Of a stretch of 64,000 nt of DNA, positions 40,062 through 46,884 are shown piece after piece. Numbering within the stretch: the first letter of the stretch is position 1; the number at the start of each line of letters is the position of its first letter. Below the pieces are notes generated by a model. The model saw nothing but the letters and a program-made list of their open reading frames with translations. It was not told the origin of the DNA and made no database searches. Both the position numbers and the translations under genes were made by a program. The DNA is taken from contig JAITLV010000029.1 of assembly GCA_031277685.1 (NCBI GenBank), positions 1-64,000 of the forward strand. Direction: 5' to 3'. The DNA is from Sphingobacterium sp. Lineage in GTDB: Bacteria > Bacteroidota > Bacteroidia > Sphingobacteriales > Sphingobacteriaceae.

Positions 40062-41264
40062 TTAATTCAATTGGTCGATTCTGACAATAAAATCTGTCGC
40101 TTGATCCAAGGTAAGACCAACGGATATAGCACCTGATTTGATGTCATAAACCCATACTTGATGCTGATCATCTGCATCATCTATTGTAATATAGGCTTTG
40201 CCGTTTTGAATGAGGACAGATTCTTTGCGCGTTCCTTTGTCGAAAGGTAGGCTTAATTTTCTTGTATTTTGGCTGATGAGATCGACAAGATAGTACTCAA
40301 ATTGATAGGTAGAATGATGATCGCTAAAGTCTGTATAGCGGTCTCTACGCTCGCTGCGGACGATAGCTTTGTTGTTTCCCAAATACCACATGCCATAGGC
40401 ATGATTATGGGTTTTAGTCGTTAAATTGAGGAAATAGCTGGGATTGACTTTGGTGGAATTGCTGTCAATTTTGAAAATTGCGGTAGGTTTTGAAGGGCTG
40501 TTACCTAAAGCTATTCCGGGGCAGGACATAAAATAGAAATTCCCATTTTCGTCATGAAAACTGTACGATTGGACGGTGTTGACCCCACCAGGATAAGTGG
40601 AACGTGTATCTTTTTGTATAGTTTTTAATTGAAGGGTAGCCTTATCCAATGTGGCGACATACATCGTATCTATCGTTGTAAAATCGGTCTCGTTAATGAC
40701 TTTATTAAAGGTGTAGCCAATCAGTAAATGATCCTGATGTATGGTACCAAATCCTACGGAAAGGATATTAAACTCAGTAGAGTTCAAAGGGAGGTGAACT
40801 TCTTGCTGTTGGTTGATGATAAAATCATTGACATTAATTTTATAGATCCATAACCGACGGTTTGTTTTGTTGTCTGAAGTAAATAGGAGTAAGGTAGTTT
40901 GATCAATCCAGTTTATATTTTCAATATGTTGATCTGGCAGGTCCAGCTGTGCAATTTCTTTTAACCCTTTTGATTCGAGTATGTATTTTCTGAATTTTCC
41001 AGCCCTTAAAAAATAATAGTGTTTGTCTTTGACGATGATGCTCCTGTCGAATTGTTGTGTTGGAATAGCTATACCATTTTTTGAGATCGTTAAATGCCCA
41101 CTATCGACTGTATTTGAGGTGATGATACTATTCCCGAGATCTTTATTCATCGTATACAGGCTGTACTTACCGTCTGTATTCCGTTCGCCATTATCCGTTC
41201 TACAGCCTATCACAAAGTTGAGTAATAGTATTGATAGGAATAGTGAAAAGCGGTTGGATAGCAT
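40062..41264 (-). CDS. Second DUF4374-like lipoprotein
   Basis: A 400-residue lipoprotein (lipobox LLLNFVIGCRT) that I align by eye with the DUF4374 protein downstream of the receptor. The block TDFTTIDTMYVATLDKATLQLKTIQKDTRS parallels TTTDTTYIGIFSYPELKFEKTIRDGRGS, and both are followed by similar blade repeats. It is more divergent than the other copy. It lies 30 bp after the FecR-like gene, so it is regulated with the sigma factor. Function is presumably in recognition of the same substrate. Confidence 0.7.
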   Translation of the reverse strand: MLSNRFSLFLSILLLNFVIGCRTDNGERNTDGKYSLYTMNKDLGNSIITSNTVDSGHLTISKNGIAIPTQQFDRSIIVKDKHYYFLRAGKFRKYILESKGLKEIAQLDLPDQHIENINWIDQTTLLLFTSDNKTNRRLWIYKINVNDFIINQQQEVHLPLNSTEFNILSVGFGTIHQDHLLIGYTFNKVINETDFTTIDTMYVATLDKATLQLKTIQKDTRSTYPGGVNTVQSYSFHDENGNFYFMSCPGIALGNSPSKPTAIFKIDSNSTKVNPSYFLNLTTKTHNHAYGMWYLGNNKAIVRSERRDRYTDFSDHHSTYQFEYYLVDLISQNTRKLSLPFDKGTRKESVLIQNGKAYITIDDADDQHQVWVYDIKSGAISVGLTLDQATDFIVRIDQLN

Positions 41265-41293
41265 GGAGATTAGGGCTTTGAAGTTCTTCTTAT

Positions 41294-41932
41294 TTAGATG
41301 ATATTAAATTGTACTTTCAGTTCGTGCTGGATCGTGGGAGCCAAAAATGTAAGTTCAGACTTGGATATGATGACCTGCTTGCCATTCTTTTGCGGTTTTA
41401 ATACAAAATATGTTTCTCCAAGTTTGAGTTCCTTCTTTTTATTTGTTCCGGAGAAACTAAAGGCAAAGTTTTTTTTGGGGGTGAACATCATGTTGCCTGA
41501 GCTTTTGAATACTCCTGTATCGGTATTGATTTCGGCGCTAGCATTCTTTCCCAGGATGATATCGTAGTTATTCTTGTTGATATATTTCAATTCCGCGCTT
41601 GTTCTATTATCAAAGACGGCAGCGTCTTTTTCTGCGTCCCTGCTAAATTTATAGAAGCCAAAACTTAGTAAGAATATAATTGTGGCGGCTATTCCAATAT
41701 ACTTGAAGTTGTATCTTTTTTGAGAAATGCTGGCTGGGATTTCGGATTGATCGATATGGGCACTCAGTTCAGCCCAGATATCCGTTTCTAGTTTTATTTT
41801 TTTATCTACGGAAATAGACAGCGGGTCTGACTCAAGCGTATCATCCAATAACCATTCTTCCACATGAAGTTTTTCTGTGGGAGAACATTGGCCCAAATGA
41901 TATTTCTCTATGAGTTTATGGTCTATTTTCAT
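41294..41932 (-). CDS. Short FecR-like anti-sigma/transducer protein
   Basis: A 212-residue protein. The cytoplasmic N-terminus (about 1-75: HKLIEKYHLGQCSPTEKLHVEEWLLDD) matches the anti-sigma region of FecR family proteins. One transmembrane helix follows (YIGIAATIIFLLSFGFYKF), then a short periplasmic part of about 120 residues. That part lacks much of the usual FecR beta domain and its C-terminal secretin/TonB-short-like domain; typical relatives are 300-400 residues. The start is the ATG at 41932. It follows the sigma factor gene by 49 bp. It may not sense the receptor in the normal way. Confidence 0.75.
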   Translation of the reverse strand: MKIDHKLIEKYHLGQCSPTEKLHVEEWLLDDTLESDPLSISVDKKIKLETDIWAELSAHIDQSEIPASISQKRYNFKYIGIAATIIFLLSFGFYKFSRDAEKDAAVFDNRTSAELKYINKNNYDIILGKNASAEINTDTGVFKSSGNMMFTPKKNFAFSFSGTNKKKELKLGETYFVLKPQKNGKQVIISKSELTFLAPTIQHELKVQFNII

Positions 41933-41981
41933 ATGATTTACTTCCTGACAAAAATACAAGATTTCTTCTTGATCATTAAAT

Positions 41982-42497
41982 TTAGGATATATATTCGGTA
42001 AGTTCTGTTTTTAATGTTTTTAATGCTCTCGAAATATGATATTCCACCGCTCTCTCAGAAATATAGAGTTTATGGGCTATTTCTTTGTTGGTGAGCCCCT
42101 GCTCTCTACTCATCCGGAAGACATTTTTACATTGCTTAGGCAGACTATCTACCAGATTTGATATCTTCTTCGCAAGTTCGTCGGCAATTAAGGAATTATC
42201 TATATAATGCTCTTCTCTTGTATTTGAAATATTGTCCAGGTGCTGTTGCCGTGATACTTTATTGCGGATGTATTCAAAAGTTTTGAGCTTTACGGATCTG
42301 ATCAGATAACGTTCTACCTCTACAAGACGAAGTTCCTCCCGTCGCTCCCAAAGCGACTTAAATACATCTTGTACAATTTCTTTGGAATGTTCTTCATCCT
42401 TGATACTGCTCAGGCAAAAAGCAAACATACCTTCCCAATGGCGAAGATATATTTGCTCAAAACCTGCTTTATCTATAATAAAAAACTCCTTTTCCAA
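41982..42497 (-). CDS. ECF RNA polymerase sigma factor
   Basis: A 171-residue extracytoplasmic-function sigma factor. Region 2 (about 10-75) has FEQIYLRHWEGMFAFCLSSIKDEEHSKEIVQDVFKSLWERRE. Region 4 (about 110-165) has LPKQCKNVFRMSREQGLTNKEIAHKLYISERAVEYHISRALKTLK, the usual -35-binding helix-turn-helix. It probably directs transcription of the receptor operon when released by the FecR-like partner. It is the first gene of the operon and has a TATCTTTG promoter box upstream, so basal expression likely depends on the primary sigma factor. Confidence 0.93.
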   Translation of the reverse strand: MEKEFFIIDKAGFEQIYLRHWEGMFAFCLSSIKDEEHSKEIVQDVFKSLWERREELRLVEVERYLIRSVKLKTFEYIRNKVSRQQHLDNISNTREEHYIDNSLIADELAKKISNLVDSLPKQCKNVFRMSREQGLTNKEIAHKLYISERAVEYHISRALKTLKTELTEYIS

Positions 42498-42523
42498 AAT
42501 AATCAGTTCCTATTTGTACTGGG

Positions 42524-42531
42524 CAAAGATA
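42524..42531 (-). promoter_or_regulatory. -7 promoter box of the sigma-factor operon
   Basis: Minus-strand TATCTTTG, perfect TAnnTTTG match, 26 bp before the sigma-factor ATG. No Fur box could be identified confidently. Confidence 0.5.
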
Positions 42532-42560
42532 GTCTTATTTAGATTCGTTTTAAATAAAAT

Positions 42561-43343
42561 TTATAATTCTTTTACGAATTCTTTGATTGCTTTGCCCGGA
42601 TCTGATGTTTTCATAAAGTTTTCACCGATTAAAAAGCTTTGGAAACCAGCTTTTTTCAATGCTTTAATGGTGTGAGGATTAGAGATACCACTTTCTGAAA
42701 CTTTAATGTATTCGGATGGAATTTTATCCAAAAGTTCATACGAATGATTTAGGTCTACAGAGAAATCTTTTAGGTTTCTATTATTGACACCTATGGCATC
42801 AATCTCGTCAAAAAGATTATCCAAAAGCTCGGCCTCATTATGCACTTCAAGCAATACATTGAGTCCGATCTGACGTGCATATGCTGCAAATTCCTGTACT
42901 TCTTCCTTTTTGAGGCAAGCAGCGATTAAAAGGATGACATCGGCACCATAGGCTTTGGCCTCGGCGATCTGATATTTATCCACAATAAATTCTTTGCGCA
43001 ATATGGGGATATTAATTGCTTCTCTTGCTTTGGAAAGATCTTCAAGACTGCCTTTGAAAAATTCTCCGTCCGTAAGAACAGATACAGCTGAGGCACCTGC
43101 TTCTTCATAGGCCTTGACGACATCTTCAACTTTAGCCGTACTGTTGATATCTCCTTTTGAAGGTGACGCTCGTTTATATTCAGCAATGATCCCTGTCTTT
43201 TCAGGATCTAATATAGATTCCCGAAGTGAAAGGCAGGTTACACCGAAATAAGGGTAGTTCAACAGTTCTTCGAATGGAACTTGGCTCTTCGCCTTTTCTA
43301 CTTCCAGTCTTTTGCGTTCAATGATTTTATCGAGTATAGTCAT
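42561..43343 (-). CDS. trpC: Indole-3-glycerol phosphate synthase
   Basis: The fourth step of tryptophan synthesis, closing the indole ring. A 260-residue TIM barrel: N-terminal IIERKRLEVEKAKSQ, catalytic GIIAEYKRASPSKGDIN, the VLTDGEFFKGSLEDL and PILRKEFIVDKYQIAEAKAYGAD strands, EVHNEAE, IGVNNRNLKDFSVDL, and SESGI. Normal length and not fused to trpF. The upstream 268-bp gap, where trpD might be expected, contains only repeats. trpF, trpB and trpA are also not downstream; the next gene is the ECF sigma factor. Confidence 0.96.
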   Translation of the reverse strand: MTILDKIIERKRLEVEKAKSQVPFEELLNYPYFGVTCLSLRESILDPEKTGIIAEYKRASPSKGDINSTAKVEDVVKAYEEAGASAVSVLTDGEFFKGSLEDLSKAREAINIPILRKEFIVDKYQIAEAKAYGADVILLIAACLKKEEVQEFAAYARQIGLNVLLEVHNEAELLDNLFDEIDAIGVNNRNLKDFSVDLNHSYELLDKIPSEYIKVSESGISNPHTIKALKKAGFQSFLIGENFMKTSDPGKAIKEFVKEL

Positions 43344-43346
43344 TTG

Positions 43347-43482
43347 TAGTATTAAGATATTAGTATTGAGTATTGAGATTTTAGTACTTTAAGCCTTCGG
43401 CAGACACATTTTCTCTATTTTAATTTTTTAGTATTGCAGTTTAAGTATTGAGACTTTGGTACTTCAAGCCTCGGGCGGACGC
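43347..43482 (-). repeat. Direct repeats and CTCAATACTAA motifs upstream of trpC
   Basis: Two imperfect 38-bp direct repeats (43370-43407 and 43445-43482, 31 of 38 identical) contain GTATTGAGA...TAAGCC-type blocks. Read in the direction of transcription, the segment next to trpC is TCTCAATACTCAATACTAATATCTTAATACTAC. This resembles the segment just before the groEL ATG. The gap from 43483 to 43611 holds no ORF. Confidence 0.6.
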
Positions 43483-43611
43483 GAGGTCTCTATTACGCTT
43501 ACATGCTTTTCATTGCTGTTCTCCTGATATATAAGTGATCATATTACACGGCTTAATGAGGCATAAGCTTGTATAAGTAAGGTCTAAATACTCCTATCTC
43601 AATACGCTATA

Positions 43612-44184
43612 CTAAAATAACCAGTTTTCAATTAATTTTTTTCCATTTGTTGTCAGTACCGATTCGGGATGGAACTGCATTCCTCTGACATCATATTCGG
43701 TATGCGTCAGCGCCATAATGATGCCGTTCTCGTCTACCGCCGTCACTTTGAGCGTTTCCGGTAATGTATCTCTATTTACAGCCCATGAATGGTAGCGGCC
43801 TATTCTGGAATCTTTCGGAAAATCCTGGAATAATTTTTCCGATTCATCGGTAACAATAATATTTGTAGCAACACCATGCAAAGGCTTTTCCATGTTAAAT
43901 AATGTACCTCCAAATACTTCAGCGATTGCCTGCTGGCCTAGGCAGATGCCCAATATACTCTTGTGTGGAGCATAGGTTCGGATCACCTCGAGCAATAAAC
44001 CTGCTTCTTCCGGAATTCCGGGACCTGGCGAAAGAAGTATTTTATCGAAAGCTTCCAGTTCCTCCAGTTTGAATTTATCATTTCTCAACACCACATAGTC
44101 CTGTCCCAATTCCTGTAACAAATGAACCAAATTATAGGTGAAAGAATCGTAATTGTCGATGACAACGATTTTATTGCTGCTCAT
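43612..44184 (-). CDS. trpG: Anthranilate synthase component II (glutamine amidotransferase)
   Basis: A 190-residue class I glutamine amidotransferase that supplies ammonia to TrpE. Catalytic triad: Cys in LGICLGQQAIAEVFGG, and His-Glu in GMQFHPESVLTTNG. It also has VVIDNYDSFTYNLVHLLQE and LLSPGPGIPEEAG. The same family includes PabA; its place behind trpE supports TrpG. The start overlaps the end of the chorismate-mutase-like ORF by 14 bp, so translation is coupled. Confidence 0.94.
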   Translation of the reverse strand: MSSNKIVVIDNYDSFTYNLVHLLQELGQDYVVLRNDKFKLEELEAFDKILLSPGPGIPEEAGLLLEVIRTYAPHKSILGICLGQQAIAEVFGGTLFNMEKPLHGVATNIIVTDESEKLFQDFPKDSRIGRYHSWAVNRDTLPETLKVTAVDENGIIMALTHTEYDVRGMQFHPESVLTTNGKKLIENWLF

Positions 44185-44464
44185 AACCTCTTGTTGTATA
44201 GTCCTGATTAAAGTAATTATCTATTTCTTGAAATATCGCTTGGACAAACTCTACTGGCAGGTCGAATTTCTGTGCCAGTGTTGCCTGATTGCTGCTGATA
44301 TTCTTAATAATATGCTGTTCGGTACTGGTATTGTCGTCCAATACTTTTGCCTTATTAAGATATGTTTTCCGCAAAGCTAGCAATTCCACAATGCGGTTGT
44401 CGATGGTGTCGATCGAAACATTGATATGTTGGGTATTGACACAGTATTCTAATGGTCTGATCAT
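44171..44464 (-). CDS. Chorismate-mutase type II-like small protein in the trp operon
   Basis: A 97-residue all-helical protein with the AroQ/PchB pattern: SIDTIDNRIVELLALRKTYLNKAKVL (long helix with the conserved Arg and Lys) and LPVEFVQAIFQEIDNYFNQDY at the end. The second E. coli active-site segment (DRERDLL) reads TSTEQHII, so at least one catalytic Arg seems replaced. It overlaps trpE (ATGA, 4 bp) and trpG (14 bp), so it is made together with anthranilate synthase. It may divert or sense chorismate, be an isochorismate-lyase-like enzyme, or be a regulatory subunit. Confidence 0.7.
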   Translation of the reverse strand: MIRPLEYCVNTQHINVSIDTIDNRIVELLALRKTYLNKAKVLDDNTSTEQHIIKNISSNQATLAQKFDLPVEFVQAIFQEIDNYFNQDYTTRGYEQQ

Positions 44465-45864
44465 AATGTTTCTGCTAACTGTAATGCTTTTCGCAAAGCG
44501 GCTATTTTATTGTTGACCTCCTGAAGTTCCATTTCAGGATCAGAGTCCAGTACAATTCCACCACCAGCTTGATAGTGGAGCGTATTCTGTTTGCTCAGGA
44601 ATGAGCGAATCATAATCGCATGATTAAAATCACCATTAAAGCCCATAAAACCAATTGCTCCTGAATAGAAAGAACGTTGTAATCCTTCATATCTGTCGAT
44701 GAGTGTCAGTGCCATATGCTTTGGTGCTCCCGATAGTGTGCCTGCGGGGTAGGTATCTCCCACAATGTCAAATGGATTGATATTGTCCTTTAGGACGCCG
44801 GTCACTTTGGAAACCAGGTGGATGATATGCGAGTAGTATTGTGGTTCCATATAAGATTCCACTTTAACCTGTGTACAGTGTCTGCTCAGATCATTACGGG
44901 CAAGATCTACCAGCATCACATGCTCGGAGGTTTCTTTTGGATCCTGTTTTAGCCTAGAGGCAATCTTTTGGTCTTCCTCCATGTTTCCGGTTCTTTTGAA
45001 CGTTCCAGCGATCGGGAAGATCGTTGCTTGCTTGCCGTGGATCCGTAATTGCGCTTCAGGTGACGATCCGAATAATTTAAAGTCACCATAATCGAAATAG
45101 AACAAGTAAGGGGAGGGGTTAATGGAGCGTAATGCGCGGTAGACATTAAATTCATCACCTGAAAATGGTGTTCGGAAGCCTCGGGATGGAACGATTTGAA
45201 AGACATCACCACGTTGGATATGTTCCTTCATCTTTTTGACCAATTGGCGATGTTCTTCATCGGTACGGTTGGAACTTTCCTCTCCGGCTAACTTGAACGT
45301 ATATTCTGGGAAGTTTTTGTTCTGAATCAGGAATTGCATGCGTTCCAGTTCTGATTCTTCATCTTCCAGAAGATGTTCGAAGATATAAAGCTGATTACGG
45401 AAATGGTCGATGGCGATAACATATTTGTAGATATGGTACTGCATAAATGGTATTTTCCGTGCCGGATCGACGGGTGTTGTCAACTTAATATCCTCAAAAT
45501 GTTCGATGCAGTCAAACGTAAAATAGCCGAATAAACCATTGGTGATCAGGTTCAGTTCGGAGATAGTCGAATCTTCAAAAGAATTTCTGAAATCGGAAAC
45601 CTCCTGACGTAATTCGATTTCTTGTGCATTTTTGACAATCCGTTCTTTGCCGGGATAGGTTAAGGTCAATTCCCGCTCATCCAGTTGGATCCCAGCGATG
45701 GGCTGGCAACAGATGTAGCTGATATTGTTGTCACGGCTATGGTAGTCGGAGCTTTCCAATAGGAGTGAATTCGGAAAGATATCCCGTAATCGAAGATAAA
45801 TACTCACCGGTGTTGTTGTGTCGGCGAGCAACTTTCTGCTGTGTGTTTTGAATTTATACTTCAT
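44461..45864 (-). CDS. trpE: Anthranilate synthase component I
   Basis: A 467-residue chorismate-utilising enzyme. The N-terminal regulatory domain carries the LLESSDY motif near residue 36-42, the tryptophan feedback site that distinguishes TrpE from PabB. The catalytic domain has GDVFQIVPSRGF, SPSPYLFYFDYGDFKLFGSSPE-like strands, PIAGTFKRTGN, EHVMLVDLARNDLSRHC and TYPAGTLSGAPKHMAL. It converts chorismate and glutamine (with TrpG) to anthranilate. Upstream lies a leader-peptide attenuator that should make expression depend on tryptophan supply. Confidence 0.96.
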   Translation of the reverse strand: MKYKFKTHSRKLLADTTTPVSIYLRLRDIFPNSLLLESSDYHSRDNNISYICCQPIAGIQLDERELTLTYPGKERIVKNAQEIELRQEVSDFRNSFEDSTISELNLITNGLFGYFTFDCIEHFEDIKLTTPVDPARKIPFMQYHIYKYVIAIDHFRNQLYIFEHLLEDEESELERMQFLIQNKNFPEYTFKLAGEESSNRTDEEHRQLVKKMKEHIQRGDVFQIVPSRGFRTPFSGDEFNVYRALRSINPSPYLFYFDYGDFKLFGSSPEAQLRIHGKQATIFPIAGTFKRTGNMEEDQKIASRLKQDPKETSEHVMLVDLARNDLSRHCTQVKVESYMEPQYYSHIIHLVSKVTGVLKDNINPFDIVGDTYPAGTLSGAPKHMALTLIDRYEGLQRSFYSGAIGFMGFNGDFNHAIMIRSFLSKQNTLHYQAGGGIVLDSDPEMELQEVNNKIAALRKALQLAETL

Positions 45865-45901
45865 TTTATTCTTTTTCTTCGCTGTGATAAATTTTATACA
45901 T

Positions 45902-45933
45902 AAAAAAACCCGATACTGGTTAGCATCGGGTTT
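45902..45933 (-). terminator. Attenuator terminator of the trp operon (with upstream antiterminator strand)
   Basis: On the minus strand AAACCCGAT / ATCGGGTTT form a 9-bp stem followed by a run of seven T, about 40 bp before trpE. The upstream segment AGCATCGGG (plus coordinates 45992-46000), inside the leader peptide ORF, is perfectly complementary over 9 bases to CCCGATGCT, the 5' arm of the terminator. It can therefore form the competing antiterminator. Confidence 0.88.
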
Positions 45934-45970
45934 GGAATTTCCATAAATGGTTTTGGTTGATTATGAAATA

Positions 45971-46048
45971 TTATGACAATACCAATTGATTCCCGATGCT
46001 TATTGCTCCAGGCCACCACCAATTTGTATTTGTATATCTTCGTGTCAT
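45971..46048 (-). CDS. trpL: trp operon leader peptide
   Basis: A 25-codon ORF, too short for the ORF track, starting ATG at 46048 and ending TAA at 45971. It encodes three consecutive tryptophans (NWWWPG, codons TGG TGG TGG at 46013-46021). It starts about 8 bp after a strong -7 promoter box and is followed by the antiterminator and terminator segments before trpE. A ribosome stalled at the Trp codons when charged tRNA-Trp is scarce would favour the antiterminator. The ORF-track entry 45894..46106 is an overlapping frame and not the real leader. Function is inferred by analogy with enterobacterial trpL; the sequence itself is unrelated. Confidence 0.88.
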   Translation of the reverse strand: MTRRYTNTNWWWPGAISIGNQLVLS

Positions 46049-46055
46049 TATTACA

Positions 46056-46085
46056 CAAATTTATAAAAAAAAATAAATAAGCAAA
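46056..46085 (-). promoter_or_regulatory. trp operon promoter
   Basis: Minus strand: TTTG (46082-46085), an 18-bp spacer, then TAAATTTG (46056-46063). This is a near-perfect Bacteroidota -33/-7 promoter. The expected transcription start lies within a few bases of the trpL ATG, so the leader message would be almost leaderless. Confidence 0.8.
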
Positions 46086-46122
46086 GTTTTTGTGATAAAA
46101 AAACAAAAATTACCCTTATTTC

Positions 46123-46800
46123 TTAATCATTTAATAAATCAGGACGTCTTTCTTGTGTTCTTTTTAGCTGTTGTTCGTGCTTCCAGGTGGCGATATTCGC
46201 TTCATGTCCACTGAGTAGAATATCGGGTACTTTGTGCCCTTTCCAGTCAGCGGGGCGTGTATAGATCGGCGCATCAAGCAATCCATCCTGAAAAGAATCT
46301 GAGAGCGCGGAGGTTTCGTCTGATAAAACTCCGGGGATTAACCGGATGATTGCGTCTGTAACAATTGCCGCCGGAAGTTCGCCGCCAGAAAGTACATAAT
46401 CACCTACCGAGATTTCCTTTGTCACATATATATCGCGGATGCGTTGGTCTATTCCCTTGTAGTGGCCACAGAGAATCATCATGTTACCTTTTGTCGAGAG
46501 CCCGTTTGCAATATCCTGATTGAATGTTTCACCGTCTGGGGTCATATAGATGATTTCATCGTATGTCCGTTCGGCTTGCAATTGTTCAATGCATTTGGCG
46601 AAGGGTTCGATCTGTAGTACCATACCTGAACCACCACCATAAGGGTAATCATCGACGCTTTTGTGCTTATTCGTTGAATAATCTCTTAAATTGTGCACAT
46701 AAATCTCGGCGAGGCCTTTATTCTTTGCACGTTGCAAGATGGAGTGTGCAAATGGACTTTCCAAAAGGTCTGGTAAGACCGTAATAATATCAAAACGCAT
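46123..46800 (-). CDS. trmD: tRNA (guanine-N1)-methyltransferase
   Basis: TrmD methylates G37 of tRNAs and prevents +1 frameshifts. A SPOUT trefoil-knot fold: starts [26 protein letters not shown], with [58 protein letters not shown], and SHPIYTRP-like [13 protein letters not shown]. The track begins at 46815. The ATG at 46800 gives the exact family start and lies 4 bp after a TATCTTTG box, so it is preferred (225 residues). It is transcribed away from the ABC-F gene. Confidence 0.96.
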   Translation of the reverse strand: MRFDIITVLPDLLESPFAHSILQRAKNKGLAEIYVHNLRDYSTNKHKSVDDYPYGGGSGMVLQIEPFAKCIEQLQAERTYDEIIYMTPDGETFNQDIANGLSTKGNMMILCGHYKGIDQRIRDIYVTKEISVGDYVLSGGELPAAIVTDAIIRLIPGVLSDETSALSDSFQDGLLDAPIYTRPADWKGHKVPDILLSGHEANIATWKHEQQLKRTQERRPDLLND

Positions 46801-46804
46801 GGCG

Positions 46805-46812
46805 CAAAGATA
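46805..46812 (-). promoter_or_regulatory. -7 promoter box of trmD
   Basis: Minus-strand TATCTTTG, 4 bp before the trmD ATG. It lies inside the 5' end of the ORF drawn in the track, which supports the shorter start. Confidence 0.55.
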
Positions 46813-46853
46813 CACAAAAATGCACCATTGTCTATTTATAAGATTGATTCGCT

Positions 46854-46861
46854 TATCTTTG
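46854..46861 (+). promoter_or_regulatory. -7 promoter box of the ABC-F gene
   Basis: TATCTTTG, with a TTG 23 bp upstream as possible -33. It sits inside the first codons of the ORF-track gene, so translation must start downstream of it. Confidence 0.5.
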
Positions 46862-46884
46862 TGCCAAAATTAAGTGTACATACA

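Noticed and set aside
45894-46106. 70-residue minus-strand ORF of the track before trpE
   Set aside because: It overlaps the trp leader in another frame and has no start signal; the true leader peptide is the 25-codon ORF with three Trp codons.
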